DNA of 64,000 nucleotides, from NCBI GenBank assembly GCA_020055645.1, contig CM034547.1, positions 41,085,909-41,149,908 of the forward strand, read 5' to 3'. This document shows positions 1 to 10,169 of this stretch, piece by piece. The translations under genes and the position numbers were made by a program. The notes under the pieces are model-generated. The model was not told the DNA's origin. It did not search any database and saw only the letters and a list, made by a program, of their open reading frames with translations. Source of the stretch: Tomocerus qinae (taxonomy: Eukaryota; Arthropoda; Collembola; Entomobryomorpha; Tomoceridae). The number at the start of each line of letters is the position of its first letter. The stretch's first letter is position 1.

Positions 1-386
1 ATCTGTTTGTAAGGAAATATTTTTCATTAACAGTTTTAAGGAGGGGTGGTTGATAACTTTGGTAAACAGCAAATAATTTTAGCCCGGGAATCACGGTAGT
101 AAATGTATATGAGTTGTAGTCTTAAAGGTCTGGTTAATGTCGTTACTCAACTTAAGAAATTAAAACTAATGACTCTGTATTACTTTATTGCTTTTTATTA
201 CCAAATCAAGTTATTATTAGTTACTTTTGCACGTAATTAATCTGTGAATAATGAATAATAATAATAATCTAAAACGTAAAGTGTAACTACATCTAACAAA
301 ATATTTTTATACACAGAGCTTTAAAAGGCTACTTATTAAACCACAGTATTTTGATCCCCATGGCTACTTCCCCACAAGGTCTAGAC
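1..386. other. AT-rich spacer, nothing recognised
   Basis: No open frame, splice-compatible exon or repeat shared with the rest of the window was seen here. Confidence 0.5.
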
Positions 387-890
387 TTGAAGTAAAAGGT
401 AGAAGCAAAAGCATTTGCTTCAAATCGAATGAATAAAAGAAACTTTTACTGTCAAGCAAATACTTTGCAATTGTAGTATTTACTTCTCATTTTGTACATA
501 ACAAAATTTGGTTACTATGACTCAGCCAATCAGAGACCAGCAACGAATCACACCTATACTCTTCAATTCACAAATGCAATTTCGTGGTCATGGTTAAAGT
601 AACTGGTCAGAGTTATCTATGAGTTTAGAAAATTAATCGTGAATCCTACTAATCCTACTCTTTTGCGTGGAAAAGTAAAAGGTAACCTTGCTATCGGAGA
701 AGCTTCAAATTTTTGAAGCAAATACTCAAAGTAGAAGTAAATTCAATATTCATACCAAAATGTAGTATTTACTTCTAACGGTAGTAAATGCTTCATATGC
801 AAATTAGCAAATACTTTTACTCCTAGATTAAGCATAAGCAAAAGTAATTGCTAATATTTTTATTCATATCAAATGAACCTTTTACTTCAA
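387..890. mobile_element. foldback (terminal inverted repeat) element
   Basis: The left end TTGAAGTAAAAGGT is matched in reverse complement by AACCTTTTACTTCAA at the right end. The interior is rich in TACTTC/GAAGTA words on both strands. It has no coding capacity. No target duplication was found, so the superfamily is open. Confidence 0.45.
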
Positions 891-907
891 AAACTTTAAG
901 TAAAAGC

Positions 908-955
908 ATAAGGTAGACCAATGTGATTCGAACCTATGACAGTCTCTCCCACTTC
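908..955 (-). repeat. short dispersed repeat with a B-box-like word
   Basis: A stretch of about 36 bp containing AGGTTCGAATC (minus strand) recurs in the other orientation at 22692-22730. The word matches the pol III B box, so a degraded tRNA-derived SINE is possible. No A box and no cloverleaf could be built, so it is not called a tRNA. Confidence 0.25.
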
Positions 956-1289
956 AGGTGAAGTCAATAGAATGTTTTGCTCTTATTCTGCAGCCAGTTT
1001 GAATAGGAAAACTGGGTGCAGGCCCAGGGGGGATCAGTGGCTGTATCTATGACCACGGGAATTTTCCCAGTTAAAAGCTAACTGAATGCACCCAAACCTC
1101 AAACTGGCTGCAGATAGATGTTGAAATTGGCTATTGACATCACCTTATTACGTTCGATCCACATTGAGGTAGACCTTATTCATACCACTCATTATATATA
1201 AATCAGTATTACCTTTTCCTGAAATCCGTCGCCACGATAACTTTCGAACATAAAGGCGGAAGTTGACCAAACTTGGCAAAAACAATACC

Positions 1290-1557
1290 CAAGATGCCTC
1301 CATTACAAGGTGAAGACATAGAGGGATATTCCCCGAGTTTGCACCCAATTCGAATTCTACCTACACCGCCACATAGAAGTAAACACCCAAGCCGAAAGTA
1401 ACCATGGTTATTTGGTTTGGGTGCCTACCTCTCTGTGGTAGAAAGTAAATACGGATTGGGTGCAAAAATCCGGGAAACCCCCTCTATGTCTGCACCTGGT
1501 AATGGAGTTGATATTAAACAAATGCGTTATATAGAGTGACAAATTCGAGGCATCTTG
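1290..1557. mobile_element. hAT-type MITE inside Helentron-like copy 1
   Basis: The ends are CAAGATGCCTC and GAGGCATCTTG. It is flanked on both sides by the 8-bp duplication ACAATACC. The uninterrupted site is present in the inverted sister copy near 3645-3655, which confirms the insertion. An 8-bp duplication points to hAT. The same family lies at 32174-32349 and, cut down, at 37242-37310. Confidence 0.88.
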
Positions 1558-1887
1558 ACAATACCTATGGGCTACTGACGATTCCTATTGATTTTGGGGG
1601 AAATCGGTCCATTGGTTGCTGAGAAACCGCGCGCTCACTTTGTCTTGATTTTGATAGTCAAAGTGAAAATTTGGCATTAAATGGACATTAAAAAGTTCAA
1701 TGGCGTTTCCTATTAATTGTTAGCGGGATAGTATAAAATATTTCAATCCGCTTCTACCAAATTTAAGATTTTATAATAAAGTAAATAAAACGGGAAAATA
1801 TCTATTATAGGACGGCAATAAATCTATTTCGCATTTATATGCAAATAGATAGTTAAATTTATGTTTTTCGAATTGCTTTTCATTATG

Positions 1888-2165
1888 ATAGCCAACATTT
1901 ATCAATATTGATTTTCTATTGATTTTCATAGTCAACATTAATCAATTTAGATTTTCTGTTGATTTTCATAATCAACAATTATCAATTTTGATTTTCTGTT
2001 GATTTTCATAGTCAACATTAATCAATTTTGATTTTCTGTTGATTTTCATAGTCAACATTAATCAATTTTGATTTTCTGTTGATTTTCATAGTCAACATTA
2101 ATCAATTTTGATTTTCTGTTGATTTTCATAGTCAACATTAATCAATTTAGATTTTTTGTTTATTT
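1888..2165 (+). repeat. 40-bp tandem repeat array (Helentron-like copy 1)
   Basis: About seven units built on GATTTTCTGTTGATTTTCAT followed by AGTCAACATTAATCAATTTT. The unit matches the arrays at 2935-3310 and 44930-46500. Confidence 0.93.
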
Positions 2166-2369
2166 TTCAAATAATATAGCTTCGTTTCCTTATAATATCA
2201 ATGTCTGAATTTTTAATATATCTTAGCTACATATATAAAGACTCAATTCTGAAAGTTTGGTCAAAATCCGTACGCTCGGTTTTGTGCTACGTGCGAGTAC
2301 TTTTTGTCTATCAAAATGTGTACACGTTAACCTTTAATCAGGCGAGCTTCTGTTACGGCTTGCTGTAGG

Positions 2370-2654
2370 TTTTGTTTCCTGTAGCAAAACAAGGTCAGCA
2401 GATTTAAATGGTTCGAATGAACCAAAAATAATTTATTATCTGGACCCTTTATATGTCCCGCTCCTATACCGGACAACTAAACGTAGTCATTTCAACCATA
2501 AGGAATCTACTCTATTCGAAACCAAAAAATGTATAAAAGATAGTTAAAAAGTAGTTACAACAATCAAAAAATCTGGAACTAAGTAGGATTTAAAGATGTA
2601 TTATTCCTATTATGTATAGTATTCCCATTCCCAATAATCCCAGTCACATTCACA
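2370..2654. other. spacer between two opposed elements
   Basis: This AT-rich unique segment forms the loop between the inverted Helentron-like copies. No gene was seen. Confidence 0.5.
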
Positions 2655-2934
2655 CAGGGAACAAAAAAGAACCTTTTTTGCCTTTTTTATAAAAAAGGTA
2701 GGAGTAAGATTTTTAAAAACCTACAGCAAGCCGTAACAGAAGCTCGCCTGATTAAAGGTTAACGTGTACACATTTTGATAGACAAAAAGTACTCGCACGT
2801 AGCACAAAACCGAGCGTACGGATTTTGACCAAACTTTCAGAATTGAGTCTTTATATATGTAGCTAAGATATATTAAAAATTCAGACATTGATATTATAAG
2901 GAAACGAAGCTATATTATTTGAAAAATAAACAAA

Positions 2935-3310
2935 AAATCTAAATTGATTAATGTTGACTATGAAAATCAACAGAAAATCAAAATTGATTAATGTTGACTA
3001 TGAAAATCAACAGAAAATCAAAATTGATTAATGTTGACTATGAAAATCAACAGAAAATCAAAATTGATTAATGTTGACTATGAAAATCAACAGAAAATCA
3101 AAATTGATTAATGTTGACTATGAAAATCAACAGAAAATCAAAATTGATTAATGTGGACTATGAAAATCAACAGAAAATCAAAATTGATTAATGTGGACTA
3201 TGAAAATCAACAGAAAATCAAAATTGATAATTGTTGATTATGAAAATCAACAGAAAATCTAAATTGATTAATGTTGACTATGAAAATCAATAGAAAATCA
3301 ATATTGATAA
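2935..3310 (-). repeat. 40-bp tandem repeat array (Helentron-like copy 2)
   Basis: About nine near-identical 40-bp units, reverse complement of those at 1888-2165. Two adjacent units share the variant GTGGACTATG, a sign of local unit duplication. Confidence 0.93.
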
Positions 3311-3706
3311 ATGTTGGCTATCATAATGAAAAGCAATTCGAAAAACATAAATTTAACTATCTATTTGCATATAAATGCGAAATAGATTTATTGCCGTCCT
3401 ATAATAGATATTTTCCCGTTTTATTTACAAACTTTATTATAAAATCTTAAATTTGGTAGAAGCGGATTGAAATATTTTATACTATCTCGCTAACAATTAA
3501 TAGGAAACGCCATTGAACTTTTTAATGTCCATTTAATGCCAAATTTTCACTTTGACTATCAAAATCAAGACAAAGTGAGCGCGCGGTTTCTCAGCAACCA
3601 ATGGACCGATTTCCCCCAAAATCAATAGGAATCGTCAGTAGCCCATAGGTATTGTTTTTGCCAAGTTTGGTCAACTTCCGCCTTTATGTTCGAAAGTTAT
3701 CGTGGC

Positions 3707-3776
3707 GACGGACGGACGGACGGACGTACGGACGTACGGACGGACGGACGTACGGACGGACGGACGTACGGACAGA
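3707..3776. repeat. GGAC/GTAC tetranucleotide tract
   Basis: Simple GGAC and GTAC repeats at the 5' leader of Helentron-like copy 2. Copy 3 has a shorter GTCC version at the same place (44546-44561). Confidence 0.9.
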
Positions 3777-4242
3777 CTGTGTGGTTCTATAAGCTGCCTT
3801 TTTCAGGCGAGCTAAAAGCAGTCCTTTTTTGCCTTTTTACCTTTTTTGATGTAGTAGAGTGCCCCATTTACTTCACTTTACATGTAAATAAGGTAAAAAA
3901 GGTAAAAAGGACTGCTTTTTTAGAAAAAGTAGTACGTTTTACCTTTTTAGTTCCCTGCATTCACATGTCAATATTCTCAATGCAAATACCGACTACTGGG
4001 AACAATTCCAGGGATGGAAAATATTAAATTTCAGGGCACTTACAGGGATTTAAAAAAATAAAAAATGAGGAAAATTTCAAGGGTGGAAAAATTGTTCGAT
4101 TTCAAGCATAGAAAATGACAAATTGTAATATGCACACGTATCTATAATGCGTTTTGTGTACAGCGTCCCTAAATATTCTCACATATACCGCCATAACGTT
4201 CAATAACACTACATTACATATTAACAATAAAAACTATAAAAT

Positions 4243-5185
4243 AAAATAACAAATTAAAAAATTAAAAACTCATAGGGAGACGCGAGGAAAACTAGAAAAC
4301 AAGGAAAATTAAAGTTTCTGGATAATTAAAATATGGTGTAATTAAATAAATATTTATGCCCAAGTCTCCCGGTTGAAATTACAAATTCGAAATCGTCTTT
4401 TCACGTTTATTAGTAAAGAAAGTAACACAAAAGATGTAAACCATAATATTGAAAATTGGTTGACTGATTCAAAAAGGTTCTCCTGTAATGTAGTAAAAAA
4501 AATTAGGACAATGCCAGACTATATAGAAAGAATATGTATATATTTTACTTCCGTGGAGAAATTCAGGAGTTGTGACGTATTAAATATTTTTAAATCGTGA
4601 TTGCATAGTCTGAAAACAGTCTGAATGGCACAAGTTTAGACATTAAACAATTTGGCCTTCTACAACCAGTTAATTGTTTGCAGCGAATAAGTAAATTGTC
4701 ATGAGTTCTACTAACACTATGCGATACTCTCTTACACTATAGTCTCCATCTAGTATCTAGTGGATATGGTGCCATTGAGATTTAAGGCATCTTGATAACA
4801 ACGAAATCATAACTTACATATTACTATTTCTCTCTACCTAAAAGAATATTTCCCCCCAAAATATCTGAGAAAAGAATAGTGTAGTAAAATTTAAAATAAT
4901 TGATTTTTCATGTTGCTCTTGATTTTAATGTAGGCTTTTCTTTTGGATACGTTATTTAAAATTCTAATTATAAATACCACATATTATTAGAATTGCAAAT
5001 TGAAAACCAATTTTCACATTGCACAATGTTAAAAACGATTCAAAAGCAATTTCAACCGGGAGACTTGGGCATAAATATTTATTTAATTACACCAAATTTT
5101 AATTATCCAGAAACTTTAATTTTCCTTGTTTTCTAGTTTTCCTCGCGTCTCCCTATGAGTTTTTAATTTTTTAATTTGTTATTTT
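4243..5185. mobile_element. 943-bp terminal-inverted-repeat element, copy 1
   Basis: Inverted ends of roughly 150 bp begin AAAATAACAAATTAAAAAAT and include CATAGGGAGACGCGAGG. Other copies are at 61494-62686 (full length, interrupted) and 44068-44508 (truncated). The interior is AT-rich; its short open frames differ between copies and are not conserved, so it is non-autonomous. No clear target duplication, superfamily unknown. Confidence 0.8.
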
Positions 5186-5216
5186 TGAACCTGTAGTTGT
5201 TTCCAATGCCAAAGGT

Positions 5217-5238
5217 GTTACGGGTCTAGACCCGTAAC
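5217..5238. repeat. perfect 22-bp palindrome
   Basis: A perfect inverted repeat centred on TCTAGA between 5227 and 5228, with arms GTTACGGGTCT / AGACCCGTAAC. Imperfect symmetry (CCAAA / TTTGG) continues outside it. It is unusually GC-rich for its surroundings. Function unknown. Confidence 0.9.
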
Positions 5239-5382
5239 TTTGGAGTTTCAACTCCCGATGACAGTGCTCCAAGAGTCCTAGATTTATAATATTCATTATT
5301 AGATATATGGTTATTTCGCATTTGTCTTTATTGGCGTCTATCGATTAGGGCAAAGGCGGATTACAAATTGGTAGTTACTTAA

Positions 5383-5761
5383 TTACACAAAGTAGTAGTC
5401 AGTACCTGGCACCTTTGAGAAAACTGGATTTGATTCTGGCTTCAGTAGCTGGAAAAAAATTTTTTCACATCGGTTAAGACAGATTTTACGGTTACCAGTT
5501 TTGTTTTCATCAGTCTTCTGCTTGATTTTAGTTTTCATATTCGTCAATCTTTTGAAAAGACTTTTCGTTTAAATTTTCTCCAAGAGAAGCAGTCACGTCT
5601 TTTATCATAAGCTGTTCAGCTACAGATTTTGCTGTCCTTGTCACTGGAATCTGGGACTTTTCGAGGAGCACAGGATAATTTTTTAGAATCATGACAAAAG
5701 TAAGTTGTCTATTTGTCATTTCTTGAGTTTGAGGTTCGGAGTCTTCTCCGTCTGAATTCAT
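5383..5761 (-). pseudogene. Myb/SANT-like DNA-binding protein fragment
   Basis: The first 77 codons from ATG 5761 give an acidic start followed by RQLTFVMILKNYPVLLEKSQ, which reads like the first helices of a Myb/SANT- or MADF-like domain found in many invertebrate orphan and transposon-encoded proteins. After SFQK the reading continues one frame over (RLTNMKTKIKQKTDENKTGN, then NPVFSKVPG) to a stop at 5383-5385. A single-base change or an unrecognised tiny intron must lie near 5543. It stands alone beside the large minisatellite, with no transposase next to it. The family assignment is from motif memory. Confidence 0.45.
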
Positions 5762-6070
5762 CTCCAGAATCTTCCAGTTTCGTTTTTATTCTTCCTAACT
5801 TTTGGTTGTAAAATTGAACATTCGAAATGAAATTGCAAAGCATCTTATCTTATTTTCGTTTTGCCATCTTCTGCTCATGCGCTGTTGTAAAGCTGAAGCT
5901 AAAGCTTGGCTTTGCAACAAATTTCTAAGATGTTGCTAGGTAGTAAAAGAAAAACTTTAATCATAGATTTTGGAGCGATAGCTTTCTCTTGTAGCTTTGA
6001 CTACGTAGCTAAACCTTTAGCTCTGACTTCTAACTCCGGAGCTTTTGCTTCGTTTTAATCATATCCCTCA

Positions 6071-9000
6071 TTGTGTCCACTTTTGTCCTGGACAAAATTA
6101 ATTGTGTCCACTTTTGTCCAGGACAAAATTAATTGTGTCCACTTTTGTCCTGGACAAAATTAATTGTGTCCACTTTTGTCCTGGACAAAATTAATTGTGT
6201 CCACTTTTGTCCAGGACAAAATTAATTGTGTCCACTTTTGTCCAGGACAAAATTAATTGTGTCCACTTTTGTCCAGGACAAAATTAATTGTGTCCACTTT
6301 TGTCCAGGACAAAATTAATTGTGTCCACTTTTGTCCAGGACAAAATTAATTGTGTCCACTTTTGTCCAGGACAAAATTAATTGTGTCCACTTTTGTCCAG
6401 GACAAAATTAATTGTGTCCACTTTTGTCCTGGACAAAATTAATTGTGTCCACTTTTGTCCTGGACAAAATTAATTGTGTCCACTTTTGTCCTGGACAAAA
6501 TTAATTGTGTCCACTTTTGTCCTGGACAAAATTAATTGTGTCCACTTTTGTCCTGGACAAAATTAATTGTGTCCACTTTTGTCCTGGACAAAATTAATTG
6601 TGTCCACTTTTGTCCTGGACAAAATTAATTGTGTCCACTTTTGTCCTGGACAAAATTAATTGTGTCCACTTTTGTCCTGGACAAAATTAATTGTGTCCAC
6701 TTTTGTCCTGGACAAAATTAATTGTGTCCACTTTTGTCCTGGACAAAATTAATTGTGTCCACTTTTGTCCTGGACAAAATTAATTGTGTCCACTTTTGTC
6801 CTGGACAAAATTAATTGTGTCCACTTTTGTCCTGGACAAAATTAATTGTGTCCACTTTTGTCCTGGACAAAATTAATTGTGTCCACTTTTGTCCTGGACA
6901 AAATTAATTGTGTCCACTTTTGTCCTGGACAAAATTAATTGTGTCCACTTTTGTCCTGGACAAAATTAATTGTGTCCACTTTTGTCCTGGACAAAATTAA
7001 TTGTGTCCACTTTTGTCCTGGACAAAATTAATTGTGTCCACTTTTGTCCTGGACAAAATTAATTGTGTCCACTTTTGTCCTGGACAAAATTAATTGTGTC
7101 CACTTTTGTCCTGGACAAAATTAATTGTGTCCACTTTTGTCCAGGACAAAATTAATTGTGTCCACTTTTGTCCAGGACAAAATTAATTGTGTCCACTTTT
7201 GTCCTGGACAAAATTAATTGTGTCCACTTTTGTCCTGGACAAAATTAATTGTGTCCACTTTTGTCCTGGACAAAATTAATTGTGTCCACTTTTGTCCTGG
7301 ACAAAATTAATTGTGTCCACTTTTGTCCTGGACAAAATTAATTGTGTCCACTTTTGTCCTGGACAAAATTAATTGTGTCCACTTTTGTCCTGGACAAAAT
7401 TAATTGTGTCCACTTTTGTCCTGGACAAAATTAATTGTGTCCACTTTTGTCCTGGACAAAATTAATTGTGTCCACTTTTGTCCTGGACAAAATTAATTGT
7501 GTCCACTTTTGTCCTGGACAAAATTAATTGTGTCCACTTTTGTCCTGGACAAAATTAATTGTGTCCACTTTTGTCCTGGACAAAATTAATTGTGTCCACT
7601 TTTGTCCTGGACAAAATTAATTGTGTCCACTTTTGTCCTGGACAAAATTAATTGTGTCCACTTTTGTCCTGGACAAAATTAATTGTGTCCACTTTTGTCC
7701 TGGACAAAATTAATTGTGTCCACTTTTGTCCTGGACAAAATTAATTGTGTCCACTTTTGTCCTGGACAAAATTAATTGTGTCCACTTTTGTCCTGGACAA
7801 AATTAATTGTGTCCACTTTTGTCCTGGACAAAATTAATTGTGTCCACTTTTGTCCTGGACAAAATTAATTGTGTCCACTTTTGTCCTGGACAAAATTAAT
7901 TGTGTCCACTTTTGTCCTGGACAAAATTAATTGTGTCCACTTTTGTCCTGGACAAAATTAATTGTGTCCACTTTTGTCCTGGACAAAATTAATTGTGTCC
8001 ACTTTTGTCCTGGACAAAATTAATTGTGTCCACTTTTGTCCTGGACAAAATTAATTGTGTCCACTTTTGTCCTGGACAAAATTAATTGTGTCCACTTTTG
8101 TCCTGGACAAAATTAATTGTGTCCACTTTTGTCCTGGACAAAATTAATTGTGTCCACTTTTGTCCTGGACAAAATTAATTGTGTCCACTTTTGTCCAGGA
8201 CAAAATTAATTGTGTCCACTTTTGTCCTGGACAAAATTAATTGTGTCCACTTTTGTCCTGGACAAAATTAATTGTGTCCACTTTTGTCCTGGACAAAATT
8301 AATTGTGTCCACTTTTGTCCTGGACAAAATTAATTGTGTCCACTTTTGTCCTGGACAAAATTAATTGTGTCCACTTTTGTCCTGGACAAAATTAATTGTG
8401 TCCACTTTTGTCCTGGACAAAATTAATTGTGTCCACTTTTGTCCTGGACAAAATTAATTGTGTCCACTTTTGTCCTGGACAAAATTAATTGTGTCCACTT
8501 TTGTCCTGGACAAAATTAATTGTGTCCACTTTTGTCCTGGACAAAATTAATTGTGTCCACTTTTGTCCTGGACAAAATTAATTGTGTCCACTTTTGTCCT
8601 GGACAAAATTAATTGTGTCCACTTTTGTCCTGGACAAAATTAATTGTGTCCACTTTTGTCCTGGACAAAATTAATTGTGTCCACTTTTGTCCTGGACAAA
8701 ATTAATTGTGTCCACTTTTGTCCTGGACAAAATTAATTGTGTCCACTTTTGTCCTGGACAAAATTAATTGTGTCCACTTTTGTCCTGGACAAAATTAATT
8801 GTGTCCACTTTTGTCCTGGACAAAATTAATTGTGTCCACTTTTGTCCTGGACAAAATTAATTGTGTCCACTTTTGTCCTGGACAAAATTAATTGTGTCCA
8901 CTTTTGTCCTGGACAAAATTAATTGTGTCCACTTTTGTCCTGGACAAAATTAATTGTGTCCACTTTTGTCCTGGACAAAATTAATTGTGTCCACTTTTGT

Positions 9001-9821
9001 CCTGGACAAAATTAATTGTGTCCACTTTTGTCCTGGACAAAATTAATTGTGTCCACTTTTGTCCTGGACAAAATTAATTGTGTCCACTTTTGTCCTGGAC
9101 AAAATTAATTGTGTCCACTTTTGTCCTGGACAAAATTAATTGTGTCCACTTTTGTCCTGGACAAAATTAATTGTGTCCACTTTTGTCCTGGACAAAATTA
9201 ATTGTGTCCACTTTTGTCCTGGACAAAATTAATTGTGTCCACTTTTGTCCTGGACAAAATTAATTGTGTCCACTTTTGTCCTGGACAAAATTAATTGTGT
9301 CCACTTTTGTCCTGGACAAAATTAATTGTGTCCACTTTTGTCCTGGACAAAATTAATTGTGTCCACTTTTGTCCTGGACAAAATTAATTGTGTCCACTTT
9401 TGTCCTGGACAAAATTAATTGTGTCCACTTTTGTCCTGGACAAAATTAATTGTGTCCACTTTTGTCCTGGACAAAATTAATTGTGTCCACTTTTGTCCTG
9501 GACAAAATTAATTGTGTCCACTTTTGTCCTGGACAAAATTAATTGTGTCCACTTTTGTCCTGGACAAAATTAATTGTGTCCACTTTTGTCCTGGACAAAA
9601 TTAATTGTGTCCACTTTTGTCCTGGACAAAATTAATTGTGTCCACTTTTGTCCTGGACAAAATTAATTGTGTCCACTTTTGTCCTGGACAAAATTAATTG
9701 TGTCCACTTTTGTCCTGGACAAAATTAATTGTGTCCACTTTTGTCCTGGACAAAATTAATTGTGTCCACTTTTGTCCTGGACAAAATTAATTGTGTCCAC
9801 TTTTGTCCTGGACAAAATTAA
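6071..9821 (+). repeat. 31-bp minisatellite, 121 copies
   Basis: The array is 3751 bp, exactly 121 units of 31 bp. Each unit holds a 17-bp palindrome, TTTTGTCC-T-GGACAAAA, joined by a TTAATTGTGTCCAC linker. Units are almost identical. The only variation seen is the central base, A instead of T, in units 2, 5-11, 35-36 and 69. No leader or spacer diversity exists, so it is not a CRISPR. Confidence 0.98.
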
Positions 9822-10169
9822 TATATATATTATTAATTATGTCCCTTTGATAGATATATGTCACCTCCAATACTATTCCGGGAGACAATATAGCTGATTA
9901 GTCTATGTTCGGTAACCAACCGTTTAGCTATCTAAATCTGCCTGTATGACATGTTACAATGACTGGGAAGTGGTGGCTAGAATAGGTAAATGGTCAAAAT
10001 AAGGAAATAGAGAAATGTAGACTGAGAAAAGTATTCTTTGTCTGGTGGCATCTTTAAAAAATCAAACACATTTAGCCGCTGTCCACGTTACTAGCCAATT
10101 TTAGCTGCTGTCCAATTTATTAGGCAATTTAATTGGACGACTGGTAAAAATGGTTTTGGTCGGATAAAA
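9822..10169. other. spacer, nothing recognised
   Basis: AT-rich flank of the minisatellite beginning with a short (TA)n run. No exon or shared repeat was seen. Confidence 0.5.

Larger units (their letters stand above)
1218..2369 (+). mobile_element. non-autonomous Helentron-like element, copy 1 (5' truncated)
   Basis: This copy carries the 3' half of a structure also seen at 2720-3812 (opposite strand) and 44509-46593. That structure is an array of 40-bp repeats, then a CAGGCGAGC subterminal repeat, then a small hairpin (ACGGCTTGCTGTAGG) running into a T tract. The 5' side is shortened and interrupted by a MITE at 1290-1557. The layout (subterminal inverted repeat, central minisatellite, 3' hairpin, T-rich target, no duplication) is the one described for DINE-1/HINE elements mobilised by Helentrons. 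Assignment to that class is inference from structure. Confidence 0.6.
2720..3812 (-). mobile_element. non-autonomous Helentron-like element, copy 2
   Basis: Read on the minus strand it starts GCTCGCCTGA, runs through a GTCC-rich leader and a 40-bp repeat array, repeats TCAGGCGAGC near the far end, and finishes with the hairpin TTACGGCTTGCTGTAGG. It sits in a T tract of the surrounding MITE with no clear duplication, judged against the empty MITE at 51455-51681. These are HINE/DINE-1 hallmarks. It faces copy 1, so the two make a near-1-kb inverted repeat. Confidence 0.68.
2655..3957. mobile_element. hAT-type MITE carrying a nested Helentron-like element
   Basis: The ends are CAGGGAACAAAAAAG and CTTTTTAGTTCCCTG, flanked by a perfect 8-bp duplication CATTCACA (2647-2654 and 3958-3965). 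A 227-bp relative at 51455-51681 lacks the inner insert, so the original MITE was only about 210 bp and the Helentron-like element entered later. No coding capacity. Confidence 0.88.

Noticed and set aside
3686-4027. Open frame starting in GGAC repeats
   Set aside because: It runs through the tetranucleotide tract and MITE terminal repeat of a nested element.
4373-4600. 75-codon frame inside the 943-bp inverted-repeat element
   Set aside because: The same region in copies 2 and 3 is not open, so it is not a conserved transposase.
6071-9821. CRISPR-like regular repeat array
   Set aside because: There are no unique spacers; every unit is the same 31 bp, and the host DNA is clearly animal.
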